Assembly: GCF_024362695.1 (NCBI RefSeq)
Contig: NW_026063279.1
Span: forward strand, 1 to 64,000
DNA from: Pectinophora gossypiella
Taxonomy: Eukaryota > Arthropoda > Insecta > Lepidoptera > Gelechiidae
Direction: 5' to 3'
Length of the DNA stretch: 64,000 nucleotides
Under the pieces are notes generated by a model, which was given only the letters and a program-made list of their open reading frames with translations, did not search any database and was not told where the DNA came from. Shown piece after piece: positions 54,342-63,756 of the stretch (its first letter is position 1; each line of letters opens with the position of its first letter). The translations under genes were made by a program, and so were the position numbers.

Positions 54342-54533
54342 GTGACTTTGCACATTTTAAGAGATACTCAATTGATTTTTACGTTGACGTTTCCTTTCAC
54401 CCCCCAGTCTTACCACGAGGTGGCAGCACTCAGTCCGGCTTCGCGCTCATTCTGTATTTGTGCATGGTGACGATAGCACGTCTCACAGCTAACAAAAAAA
54501 ATAAAAAATAATATAAAGTGTTTTTAAAACAAA
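54342..54533 (+). promoter_or_regulatory. 5' region of the DIRS-like element with initiator-like motif
   Basis: Contains ttcgcgctcattctgt (54440-54455), identical to a 16-bp string in the LTR of the downstream gypsy element (61571-61586), where it stands about 30 bp after a TATA box. Here no TATA box is visible. An A-rich stretch leads into the gag ATG at 54534. The exact left end of the element is not defined. Confidence 0.45.
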
Positions 54534-54633
54534 ATGTCTAAGCGTAAAAGGGACTACGCAGACCAGCCTGTAAAACGACGCCGAATAATTTATAGTGATT
54601 CGGAGGAAACTTCGGAGGACTCGTCAGATGAAG
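54534..54633 (+). CDS. DIRS gag exon 1
   Basis: ATG 54534 encodes MSKRKRDYADQPVKRRRI, a nuclear-localisation-like basic stretch, then an acidic/serine stretch (YSDSEETSEDSSDE). The exon ends at gaag|gttggt after one base of a codon. Splicing to 54731 restores the frame exactly, which supports the intron. Confidence 0.6.
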
Positions 54634-54730
54634 GTTGGTTTATAATTTTTCCTAAATTCTCGAAGTTTTTATGGCTTATTATTCTATTTTGTGAATAACG
54701 TACAATACTAATTACAACAATATTTTTTAG
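54634..54730 (+). other. 97-bp intron in DIRS gag
   Basis: Donor gttggt, acceptor tattttttag with a long pyrimidine tract; intron AT-rich and with in-frame stops. Phase 1 on both sides matches (exon 1 is 100 nt). Confidence 0.6.
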
Positions 54731-55089
54731 GAAATCTATCTGATAACTCGATGACCATTGCTCAGATCCATAATGCTGCGGATGCCCCAGAGGCGGCGAC
54801 AACTTTGCCAACTACTGCTACAGAGCTCGCTCTTAGCCAGTCAAACCAAAATACGACTTCTCACGAGGCCGATAATCCCGTGATAGATCTGTCAGCGGTA
54901 GATCATAATGACACGCCGCCGGTTGAAGAGCAGTTGCTCGAAGCCACTTCTACAGAAGTCGCAATAGATCCTGAGTTGCTAGATGCACTCGGACAATCTA
55001 CTGATGATATTCCTGAGTATGGGCCAAAGATTCTTGATAATTTATCAAAACTGTGGCATCCAATCCTGAAAAAAGGACTGGCTAAGTAA
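54731..55089 (+). CDS. DIRS gag exon 2, first part
   Basis: Acidic region (NPVIDLSAVDHND) followed by DPELLDALGQSTDDIPEYGP and LWHPILKKGLAK, a pattern I know from DIRS-family gag proteins. A stop (TAA 55087-55089) comes from a frame break; the protein resumes in another frame from about 55090. Structural protein of the element. Confidence 0.6.
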
Positions 55090-55750
55090 GGAAACTAAAG
55101 AAAAATTAGAAAAAGAAAACTTAATACCGGACAATTGCCGACTACTACAGTCACCGAAACTTAATGCTGAAATCTCAGCCGCTGTCCCTGACGTTGTTAG
55201 AAACAGAGATAAAGCTCTGATGATACAACAGCAGCAGCTTGGTTCGGGCATTACGGCAATTAATTGAGGTCTCGACGTTCTCTTAAAAGGGGACGATAAG
55301 AAACAAGCCATACAGTACTTGAGCAATGGATGCCGAATTTTGACGGACTTACATGCCCATTTCACTCAAAATCGGATAAAACTTTTGACAACAAGGCTTG
55401 ACAAAGGTTTTGTTCACGTAATTCATGACGCAGAGAGGGATGAAACCTTATTTGGCAACAAGTTACCCACAAAAATAAAAGCGGCAAAAGCCATAGAAAA
55501 ACAAGGCCTGCAAATAAAAAAAGCAGCTAACACCAAAGGCGCCGCTAAGACGACAACAGCCAATCGCCCGGGAAACTGGTCGGGGCCTCCTCGTTACTAC
55601 CCGAACCGAGGAGGCAGAGGCGGATCGAGGAGAGGTGCGCCGTCGAATTATCGCCAGTTCCAGAGCCACCAGAGCCCAGTGCCGGCCCCAGCCGCAGCCA
55701 ACAAGCCGCCGCCTGCCAACAAGCCTCGTGCCCCAACATCGACACAGTAA
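55090..55750 (+). pseudogene. DIRS gag, C-terminal part
   Basis: Continuation in a different frame with one in-frame TGA near 55265. From 55319 the frame is open: SNGCRILTDLHAHFTQNRI, LFGNKLPTKIKAAKAIEKQG, then a basic Gly/Arg-rich stretch (YYPNRGGRGGSRRGAPSNY) and a Pro/Ala-rich tail, suggesting RNA binding. It ends at TAA 55748-55750. Confidence 0.65.
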
Positions 55751-55759
55751 CACAGGTAC

Positions 55760-56302
55760 ATGCTGGCAGAATTAGCCACTTTTATTATTGCTAGTCTAAT
55801 TACGTCTAATTCTGTTGTTTTGGATTGGATTAAACATGGGCTTGATATACCATTGTCTAAACAAGTTTCCCAACATGTAGTTTCTAAAAATAAATTTTCT
55901 TCCTCTGAGCAGTTAGACATGACAAAAGAAATTAATAAACTTATTGCCTTGGGTGCTATAGTAGAATGTTTGCCAACTAGTGACCAATATATATCAAGAA
56001 TATTCCTCGCCCCTAAGCGCAATGGTCAAAAACGTTTTATACTAAATTTAAAACTTTTTAACAAATTCGTTAAAAATACCCACTTCAAAATGGAAGACTA
56101 TCGCACTGCATCAAAATTAATACCTAAAAATGGTTACTTAGCAACAATAGATTTAAAAGAAGCTTACTTACTTATACCAATTCATAAACAACACAGAAAA
56201 TACTTAAGATTCAATTTTGAAACAATTGAGAATAAAAGTATAAATTATGAATTTACGTCAATGCCTTACGGACTTTCCGTAGCCCCAAGAGTGTTTACAT
56301 AA
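55760..56302 (+). CDS. DIRS reverse transcriptase, N-terminal part
   Basis: Starts 10 bp after gag. Motifs: SRIFLAPKRNGQKRFILNL, LATIDLKEAYLLIPIHK and the box YEFTSMPYGLSVAPRVFT. It ends in a stop right after that box; the following frame takes up at once, so one indel separates the palm subdomain from the YLDD motif. Confidence 0.8.
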   Translation: MLAELATFIIASLITSNSVVLDWIKHGLDIPLSKQVSQHVVSKNKFSSSEQLDMTKEINKLIALGAIVECLPTSDQYISRIFLAPKRNGQKRFILNLKLFNKFVKNTHFKMEDYRTASKLIPKNGYLATIDLKEAYLLIPIHKQHRKYLRFNFETIENKSINYEFTSMPYGLSVAPRVFT

Positions 56303-56306
56303 AATT

Positions 56307-57150
56307 ATGCGTGAAGTAGTCTCCCATCTTAGAAGTCGGGGTTTTAGCTCTGTTATTTACTTGGACGATATTTTGTGCATCGGTAATATTTATGACGAGT
56401 GTATATCTAATGTCAACGAAACATTGAGGGTATTACGATGTTTAGGTTTCGTTATCAATGAAGAAAAAAGTTGTTTACAACCGAAGCAAATGTGTAAATT
56501 CTTAGGTTTTATGTTTGACACGCAAAATTTAACAATTTCTCTCCCAGATGACAAACGTCAAAACATATTACAGCTGGCTACAAAATTTATTCACCTACGT
56601 ACATGTACGATACGAGAACTCTCACAGTTAATTGGTGTTTTGGTAGCGGCTTGCCCTGCAATGAAATACGGTTGGACCTACACAAAAATTTTAGAAAGAC
56701 AGAAATACCTAGCTCTTTTACAAAGTGACAATTATGAGTGCAAAATCAATCTTTCTACGATTATTTTGGAGGATTTAAATTGGTGGATAACTAACGTGCC
56801 CTATACATGTAATTCAATGCGTAATGTTGGATATAACCTAGAAATTTACACAGACGCTTCGAATACGGGCTGAGGTGCTGTCTGTGGTCATAAACGTGCT
56901 CATGGTGGGTGGACTAATGCTGAAAGTAGGTACCATATAAATTATGTAGAGCTCTTAGCTATTTTTCTTGGACTAAAAAGCATAGCATCTACTGAGACTA
57001 ATTGCTCAATTTTATTACGCGTAGATAACACGACAGCTATTAGTTACATCAATAGAATGGGAGGAATTCAATTCACTCACCTCAATGACATAAGTAGACA
57101 AATCTGGTGTTGGTGCGAAGATCGCAATATCGACGGTAAAAAGCAATCCT
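56307..57150 (+). pseudogene. DIRS reverse transcriptase YLDD part and RNase H
   Basis: Motifs: SVIYLDDILCIG (YLDD at 56358-56369), VINEEKSCLQPKQMCKFLGF, the thumb-like CTIRELSQLIGVLVAACPA, then RNase H with LEIYTDASNTG. A TGA at 56871-56873 interrupts RNase H, but the frame continues with HINYVELLAIFLGLKS and LRVDNTTAISYINRMGG. Similarity stops near 57150. Tyrosine recombinase is absent. Confidence 0.75.
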
Positions 57151-57721
57151 GCTGTAAACCACACCCTGGCTAAAATTTTTTTATTTTTGATTCGGAATCA
57201 GAAAAAAATTCTGCGTTGAATGGTCCTATTCCCATGGCTCTACGACCTCTAGAAATTTCTGTACAGCGTTGGGATTTTGCTTATTTTCCCAAAAAGACAA
57301 CTGAATATTTGCTGTAAATAGCATTAAAAACATAATTTTTCTGTAATATGTCTTTTACACCAATTTTGATTTTGCAAATAATTTGATCTTTGTAGTTACA
57401 GCACTATTTAATGGTGAACAGTGCGGGTTACTGCATAATTGCATAACACATTTAAGTAACGTACTGTGTTTACTACATTTACTAGACAATAATCTGTTGA
57501 TCGGCGTTATTTACTACATTTTAAACAAATATGATATTACAGACAATGACAACTTACGCCAATTTAAAAACATTGTTATTTACTGGTCATGCTCATTTAC
57601 CACCATTATAATACGCGCTCGCGCGTATATGACCGCTAGTTACCGCGTCGCTCAGTTACTCCGCGACAGTCGGGAAGGAGTGACATATTTGCTGTAACTT
57701 ATTATTTCACAGCAACTGCAA
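57151..57721. other. Unassigned stretch between DIRS and LINE relic
   Basis: Begins with an A/T-rich run and gattcggaatcagaaaaaaa, and later has a GC-richer patch with cgcgctcgcgcg (57615). An open frame 57383-57697 has no motif I can name; it could be the remains of the LINE's 5' region. Confidence 0.4.
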
Positions 57722-58507
57722 ATGGACTGTGATGTAATTATTTTAACCGAGTGCTGGTTATCGTATGTGAGTAACTTACCATATTTAGAAGGTTATAAGA
57801 GTTATAAAACTAGTTTAAACTATAATCAAAATGATGGAGTCGTAATCTATATCAAAAATAATTTAAATTGTTAAGTAGAAGAGCCATCATTTAATCAAGC
57901 AAACTGTTTGGTAATAAGATTTGGAAATGAAATTGCTATAATAACAATGTATCGCCCCTGTTGCTTCAAGTCTATTGACACTTTCCTAGAATCACTTCAT
58001 ATACTTTTGGATGGCCTTGCCTCCGTAAAAAATATTTTTCTGATGGGTGATAAAAACATAAAAATTAATATTTTAAATACAGATACACTTAACTACTTGG
58101 ATCTACTAAGTTTTCATGGTTTAATTCCAGCCTATGATTCACCAACTAGAGGAAAAAATTGTCTAGACCACGTCATTATTAAAACAAAACTGAGTTCTAT
58201 CACATGTGTACTACAAACGACAATCACGGATCATCAGTCCATTTTGTTCTGTTTAAAAACTGCGTGTATAAATACTCAAAACACAAATAAGTTTACCACA
58301 AAAATAGACCTAAAAAATATAATAGCACAGAGTAGTAGCATAAACCTCAATCAATTTCAAGAGCAATTAGACGTAAATTTGGCAACACACTATATCATTG
58401 AACAAATTCAAAAACTAATGATAATGAATACGATAAAAACTAAAATACCTAGAAATAAAATAACAATTAAACCGTGGATTACAGTAGGACTACTCAGGTG
58501 TATCAGA
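57722..58507 (+). pseudogene. LINE relic: endonuclease domain only
   Basis: One frame with a single stop (TAA 57872-57874). Endonuclease motifs: DVIILTECWL, NQNDGVVIYIKNN, AIITMYRPCC, IFLMGDKNIKI (normally GDFN), NCLDHVII and TITDHQSILF. The downstream linker KPWITVGLLRCIRN is reached and then the sequence is cut by the (ttta)n tail of the minus-strand LINE. The reverse transcriptase is missing. Confidence 0.75.
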
Positions 58508-58529
58508 AATTTATTTATTTATTTATTTC

Positions 58530-58842
58530 ATCTTACACAGACCAACATATTATCATAACAGGCATCTCCCAATACAATAATATTCAAATGTCAATAAAAA
58601 AAAAAACAAAAATAAAACTAGCTTATGTCAACTTAACAATAAATATAACATTCATAGTCATTAACTTAAAATTTAAAGGAAAAGTCAATCTAATATAAAA
58701 TTTAATACTGAGCTAGCATGTCCATCAAATCAAAATCAAAGGATTAAAATAAAAATCAAAAAAACATAAATAAATTACACATGTCCCCAGAAACAAAACT
58801 AACCATTAATAAAAAATACAAATAATTAATAAATTAAGCATG
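58530..58842 (-). other. 3' UTR of the Jockey-like LINE
   Basis: A-rich on the plus strand with repeated aaaatcaaa words. It links the ORF2 stop to the (taaa)n tail. No polyadenylation signal other than multiple AATAAA-like words on the minus strand was sought. Confidence 0.5.
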
Positions 58843-61272
58843 TCAATTACAAACATCATTATCAGACGTAACAAATTCTAGTGCGGTTTCTGAGAATTTG
58901 GCCAAAGAACAATTAAAGACGTCAATTATTTTTGAGATCTCGTTAAGCAAACGCAATGCAGTTGGTATCGGAGCATACCGAAGTACGTTTGTTCGACATG
59001 TCGGGACCACGAAAGTTTGGTTTCGCGGTTCGCGTCGCAACCGCGTATTTGGAACCAGAAGACCAATTGACTCCAAGATCAATGGGTTACTTACCCAGCC
59101 ACGGAACACTTTGAAAATGTACGTTACTAGTGCTACCCTTCTTCTAGCCTCAAGCCTGTTGTAGCCGACCATTCCGATAACAAATAGAGTTGGATACATC
59201 AGCGGGAAGAAAGGGTACACTCCATACAATTTGTGATACATGTGCCTTAAATATTTATTCTGTATTTTTTCTATCATTAGCCCATATTTGGTTTCATGGG
59301 GGTTCCATACCATAGAACACGTCTCCAAGTAGCTTCTAACTAATGCGTTATACAGTGATTTTAGAGCATTTACGTTTTTTAAATCTCTCGTATTACGGAG
59401 TATAAATCCCAAACTGCGAAAGGCTTTTTTGCAGACACTAGTAATATGCTCACTGAACGTTAGGTCATGTGAAAATCTAACCCCTAAGTCACGAATAGAG
59501 TCAACCCTCTCCATTACCACCCCACCGATTTTATATTCATATCTAATGTCATGCGCTCGCGCACGAGTACATGACATCATACTGCACTTCGAGGTGTTAA
59601 AAAGGAGTTTGTTTTCGTGACTCCATTGGACAACCCTATCTATATCACCCTGCAAACGCTCACAATCCGCAATATCCCTGATAGCAAGGCACAACTTTAG
59701 ATCGTCCGCAAACAGCAAACATGTCGCATGCTCAACTACATCAGGCAAGTCGTTGATCATTAAAAGAAATTCTAATGGCCCCAAGTTGCTCCCCTGACTA
59801 ACCCCAGAAAATGTTAGAAACGGTTCGGAAATATAACCCGCGTAATCAACATACTGCCTACGATTCGCTAGGTAGCTCACGAAAAACCCCAGAAGTCCCG
59901 CTGTAAAACCTGATGCCGCTAACTTTGTCAAAAGGACGTCGTTATTGACTGTGTCGAACGCCTTTCTAAAATCAAAGTATGCGACATCCATTTGACCTCC
60001 AACACGAATATCAAGAGCATTTGTCGCACCCTGCATGAAACACATCAGGTTTGAATGCGTCCCATGACCCGGCCGGAAACCATGTTGAGAAACCGATATA
60101 ATCTCACTTACTTGAGTGTATATTTGGTTGTACAGTATCGACTCAAATACCTTGGCGAAGGTTGACAAAACAGCCACAGGCCTATGATCCGATAACTCGC
60201 CACTAGAGCCGGTTTTCGGAACAGGGATAACTCGTGTAGTTTTCCATGGTTCCGGGTATGTAGAAGTAGCCATACAAAGGTTATACAGGTATAGAAGAGG
60301 GGGCGCCAATACACATGAGCAATCCTTCACTATATAAGGCGGTATTCCATCTGGCCCGGTCGATTTCTTAGGCTTTAGGCGCGCCAGAGCAAGGCGTACG
60401 TCGCTTAGAGTAAGGCGTCCAACATGGACACGCTCAGCCGTAGCTGCCACGCCCGCGGCCGCCGCCGCCGCCGCTGCATCTGCATCAAGGCGCGGAGCCT
60501 CGGAGTCGTACACCGAAGAGAAATATTCCGCGAAAGCACTCGCACACATATGCTCAGGAATTAATACACCATTCTGCTTTATACGCGATTCACTGCGCCT
60601 TGATCGTTTGCTCTTAATAAAAGCCCAAAAGGATCTAGGGTCTTCGACAAGCTCTTCCTCAACACGGGTTCTATATTTTATATACGCTGTATGGATTTCA
60701 CACTTTACCATGGCGCGATAGTGAGAAAAAACATCGTAATCGGCGGCGGATCGACTAGCTTTATAAGCTTTGTGCCACTTTGCCTTCTCCTGAATCATAC
60801 GAATAAGTTCAGCCGTGTACCACTCGGGATAAACTCGAGTATCCGATCCTTTAGGTCTCTTTAAAGGCGCGCACTTGTCAAAGATATTATTTATGACATC
60901 ATAGAACAAACCGATCGCATCCCGAACATTGCATGTGCTGTATAGAGAACTCCAGTCAACTTCACCCAGAGAAGCGTACAAACTATGAAAATCACATTTG
61001 TAAAAGTTCCACGCTTTTCTTTGAGTGATTGATGGCTTATTTTTCTCAACCACTTGTGGGGACGGCTTACAACTAGTTGACTCCCTCAGACACCGAGAAA
61101 CAGATCTATAATAAATACATAAAGGCGGGTGCAATGGGTCTTGAGGAACCAAATGTTCGAGCTCTCCATTGACAGATATTTCATAAGTTGTTAAATTAGA
61201 CAGCACTACATCTAAAGTACGGCCCATGTTGTTATTAATTTCATTGTATTGACGAAATCCGCAGAATGACAC
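58843..61272 (-). CDS. LINE ORF2: end of endonuclease plus reverse transcriptase
   Basis: 809 residues open to the end. The start, FCGFRQYNEINNNMGRTLDV, is the last part of the AP-endonuclease, so the ATG shown is only internal. Reverse transcriptase motifs: KSTGPDGIPPYIVKD, DHRPVAVLSTFAKVFESI, SQHGFRPGHGTHSN, VAYFDFRKAFDTV, GVSQGSNLGPLEFLLMIND and LLFADDLKLCL (FADD at plus-strand 59701-59712). A polyalanine run (DADAAAAAAAAGVAA) follows the linker. Catalytic residues are intact, yet without endonuclease and 5' end it is dead on arrival unless mobilised in trans. Confidence 0.9.
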   Translation of the reverse strand: MSFCGFRQYNEINNNMGRTLDVVLSNLTTYEISVNGELEHLVPQDPLHPPLCIYYRSVSRCLRESTSCKPSPQVVEKNKPSITQRKAWNFYKCDFHSLYASLGEVDWSSLYSTCNVRDAIGLFYDVINNIFDKCAPLKRPKGSDTRVYPEWYTAELIRMIQEKAKWHKAYKASRSAADYDVFSHYRAMVKCEIHTAYIKYRTRVEEELVEDPRSFWAFIKSKRSRRSESRIKQNGVLIPEHMCASAFAEYFSSVYDSEAPRLDADAAAAAAAAGVAATAERVHVGRLTLSDVRLALARLKPKKSTGPDGIPPYIVKDCSCVLAPPLLYLYNLCMATSTYPEPWKTTRVIPVPKTGSSGELSDHRPVAVLSTFAKVFESILYNQIYTQVSEIISVSQHGFRPGHGTHSNLMCFMQGATNALDIRVGGQMDVAYFDFRKAFDTVNNDVLLTKLAASGFTAGLLGFFVSYLANRRQYVDYAGYISEPFLTFSGVSQGSNLGPLEFLLMINDLPDVVEHATCLLFADDLKLCLAIRDIADCERLQGDIDRVVQWSHENKLLFNTSKCSMMSCTRARAHDIRYEYKIGGVVMERVDSIRDLGVRFSHDLTFSEHITSVCKKAFRSLGFILRNTRDLKNVNALKSLYNALVRSYLETCSMVWNPHETKYGLMIEKIQNKYLRHMYHKLYGVYPFFPLMYPTLFVIGMVGYNRLEARRRVALVTYIFKVFRGWVSNPLILESIGLLVPNTRLRREPRNQTFVVPTCRTNVLRYAPIPTALRLLNEISKIIDVFNCSLAKFSETALEFVTSDNDVCN

Positions 61273-61546
61273 AAATACTCAAAGTAGCATTGGCTTTCAA
61301 TAGGTGCTGAGTACATATTTAAGTCGTGTTAGCGGCATCGTCATCTACCGCCACTTATCTTTGATTTTCCATAGTTATTACATTTAAATTCAATCTAATT
61401 AAGTATAAATTAATGTACGAATACTATTTAGTTACTTAGTTATTTTATATTTCAGTTGTTTATTTGATTTTCTAATATGCGAATTGTATTGATGGGTAAT
61501 TTATTTCTTTTGCTCTGGTAACACTTAAATTGGGTTATATCAAGTT

Positions 61547-61590
61547 TATAAAAGGCATGACATTTGGTTATTCGCGCTCATTCTGTTTTT
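61547..61590 (+). promoter_or_regulatory. LTR core promoter: TATA box and initiator
   Basis: TATAAAA at 61547-61553 and gctcattctg with its A at 61580, about 30 bp apart, match the spacing between a TATA box and transcription start. The 16-bp string around the initiator is shared with the DIRS-like element at 54440. Confidence 0.6.
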
Positions 61591-61668
61591 GTTCTACCAA
61601 CGATATAAACTGCAAGTTCGTGACAACTTCGTATTTTATTTCGACTACACTTGGAATCCCTTCAACAC

Positions 61669-61690
61669 TTCAGAAGTGGGATTATCCAAA
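61669..61690 (+). other. Possible primer-binding region
   Basis: ttcagaagtgggattatcc lies just downstream of the putative LTR and just before the gag ATG. The same ttcagaagtgggat occurs at 49995-50008 in the other gypsy-type element. TGG followed by GA could pair with a tRNA 3' end, but the tRNA is not identified. Confidence 0.4.
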
Positions 61691-63004
61691 ATGTCCGGCC
61701 CCTACATCGACGGATTAGGTCGAAAACGGAAGAAAACTAGAGAGGCACGCTGTTCTGACGACGATGAAAACGTGGATTTTTTTTCTTCGGATCAAGATTG
61801 TGATGCACCTTCAACGGAAAAACAACGTCGTATTACGTCTACAGAAGCAGAAGTAATACCAAAATTTCAACCAGAAGACAGAAATAGCAATGTGAAAGGC
61901 TGGCTGCACAAAATAGATCAGCTAGGGGACGTGTACGGCTGGAATAATCATGATCGTCAATTTATCATGCAAATCCGTCTTCGAGGCTCAGCACGTGATT
62001 GGTACGACGATTTAGACGATTATAAACTTACATGGAGCCAGTGGAAGGAAGCTTTGCAGAGCGCTTTTCCTCGTTCAACGGATTTCGTCGACAAATTTGA
62101 AGAAATGCTTTCCAGAACGAAAACTGATGCTGAAACGATGACGAAATATTTCCACGAAAAATTGTCTTTATTGAAAAAGTGCAAAATCTACGACGGAGAT
62201 GCTATTTCATGCATAATCAAAGGACTACCTTTAGAGATACGGGCAAATGCTAAAGCCTATCAATGCGACACACCCGAACAACTATACTACGGGTATTTAT
62301 CTTCACTGGAGAATTATCGACGGGTAGAAGCAGTAGCCACCGCGAAGAAGACCATGACGACAACGTGGCGGCGTGGAACATCTACTCAGCAGCTGCCGAA
62401 GATCTGTTACTCGTGCCGAAGACCTGGTCACGAAGCGCGGGATTGCCGAGCATCACTGCACTGCGATGTCTGCCAGCGCAGCGGTCACCAAGCAGCCACA
62501 TGCTGGTATGCGGCCGGGAGCTCACGACAACAACCACAACAAACATCACAGGTCAGTGGCGTTCTACATATCACATATGACATTTATTTAGATTTATACG
62601 TAAAACAAGTGCATGTGAATGGGCATACGATGAAAGCCTACATTGACACCGGTAGTAAACTAAATATCCTCACAATCGAACAAGCTAAAAATCTAGAATT
62701 GACAGTCTTACCTTCTTCTATTGTAATGAAAGGGTTTGGTGGTGCACATTCACATTCACTAGGCACTGCAGAAGTTAAAGTTTACGTAGATAATGTAATA
62801 TTATACGGCTGTGTGGAATTAACCGACTACAACTTGTCTACAATAGACTTAATTATCGGACAGAAGATGATTAATCAAGAAAACGTTAGTTTGGTAACAA
62901 CAACAAACTCTGTGACATTCTACCCTACGTCTGACTTATGTAACACTCTCAGTGACGTACAGTTGCATCCAGCTGATTTTATTTCGAAGTACCCTATATT
63001 TTGA
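61691..63004 (+). CDS. Gypsy gag and protease
   Basis: The first sensible ATG is 61691, directly after the primer-binding-like box. Order: acidic N-terminus (SDDDENVDFFSSDQD), Retrotrans_gag capsid domain (GWLHKIDQLGDVYGW, WYDDLDDYKLTWSQWKEAL), two CCHC zinc knuckles (CYSCRRPGHEARDC at 62405 and CDVCQRSGHQAATC at 62462), then an aspartic protease with YIDTGSKLNIL (DTG at 62645-62653). The stop is TGA 63002-63004. Pol is open in the -1 frame from 62977, an overlap of about 25 nt, so a frameshift would be needed to make pol. Confidence 0.9.
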   Translation: MSGPYIDGLGRKRKKTREARCSDDDENVDFFSSDQDCDAPSTEKQRRITSTEAEVIPKFQPEDRNSNVKGWLHKIDQLGDVYGWNNHDRQFIMQIRLRGSARDWYDDLDDYKLTWSQWKEALQSAFPRSTDFVDKFEEMLSRTKTDAETMTKYFHEKLSLLKKCKIYDGDAISCIIKGLPLEIRANAKAYQCDTPEQLYYGYLSSLENYRRVEAVATAKKTMTTTWRRGTSTQQLPKICYSCRRPGHEARDCRASLHCDVCQRSGHQAATCWYAAGSSRQQPQQTSQVSGVLHITYDIYLDLYVKQVHVNGHTMKAYIDTGSKLNILTIEQAKNLELTVLPSSIVMKGFGGAHSHSLGTAEVKVYVDNVILYGCVELTDYNLSTIDLIIGQKMINQENVSLVTTTNSVTFYPTSDLCNTLSDVQLHPADFISKYPIF

Positions 63005-63756
63005 GCTATGATACCGTTGTTCCGAAACAAAGCTGCAGTTTCGTTAAAGTATATATCGACTGTAATGCGAACGAAATAGAACACACATTTCTGATGCGCC
63101 CCGTGTACTTTGAATTAGGAGGTTTGTGTTATTTTATACCGCAATCAGTGTTATCTTCATATAATTGTTTCATAAAAGTAATAAATGTCGGCGAGGATCT
63201 TCTGTGGCATGCAAATAAACTAGTGGCCCGTGCAGAATTAATAAATGTGTATGAATGTGAAAATTCTACAATTTTACAAATTGACGAACAAACTGAATGC
63301 GATATAAAGCAAAGCGATTTAAATGTCGGCGATCTCGATGAGGAACACTTAGATAAATTACTAGGGTTGTTAAACCGTTTTAGGTCTTGTTTTTCGAGAT
63401 GTACTAACGATTTAGGCTGTACTGATTTGATAAGTATGCAAATCAAAACTAATAACGATGAGCCGGTGTTTCGTAAACCGTATAGATTATCTCACAAAGA
63501 GAATGAGATTGTAAACGCAAAGGTTCAGGAGTTGATAGACGCCGGAATCGTCAGGGAGTCTGTGTCAGACTATTCGAGTCCTGTGGTCCTAGTAAAAAAG
63601 AAGAACGGAGACTATAGGTTATGCGTGGACTATCGTGCTTTAAACTCACGCACAGTTAAAGACAGATTTCCCTTGCCAAATATTGAAGACCAACTTACTC
63701 GTTTGTCTGGTAAAGCATATTTTACTGCTTTAGATCTGGCACAGGGTTACATGTAA
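63001..63756 (+). CDS. Gypsy pol: linker and start of reverse transcriptase
   Basis: Relative to gag this is the -1 frame. After a linker, reverse transcriptase starts with KVQELIDAGIVRESVSDYSS, PVVLVKKKNGDYRLCVDYRA, FPLPNIEDQLTRLSGKAYFT and ALDLAQGYM. TAA at 63754-63756 falls where the family has a glutamine codon, a one-base nonsense change. Confidence 0.85.
   Translation: MSYDTVVPKQSCSFVKVYIDCNANEIEHTFLMRPVYFELGGLCYFIPQSVLSSYNCFIKVINVGEDLLWHANKLVARAELINVYECENSTILQIDEQTECDIKQSDLNVGDLDEEHLDKLLGLLNRFRSCFSRCTNDLGCTDLISMQIKTNNDEPVFRKPYRLSHKENEIVNAKVQELIDAGIVRESVSDYSSPVVLVKKKNGDYRLCVDYRALNSRTVKDRFPLPNIEDQLTRLSGKAYFTALDLAQGYM

Larger units (their letters stand above)
54430..57150 (+). mobile_element. 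DIRS-like retrotransposon, 3'-truncated
   Basis: Gag-like protein followed by reverse transcriptase and RNase H of DIRS type (YLDD, no LTR protease). The tyrosine recombinase and right terminal repeats are missing; similarity ends near 57150 within or after RNase H. Several frame breaks make it inactive. It directly follows the broken gypsy gag, so it may have inserted into it. Confidence 0.75.
58508..61300 (-). mobile_element. Jockey-like LINE, 5'-truncated, minus strand
   Basis: On the minus strand an ORF2 lacking most of the endonuclease, a 3' UTR of about 330 bp and a (taaa)n tail (plus-strand 58508-58529). 5' truncation is the usual outcome of target-primed reverse transcription. The right border near 61300 abuts sequence of the gypsy element. 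I found no clear target duplication. Confidence 0.75.
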
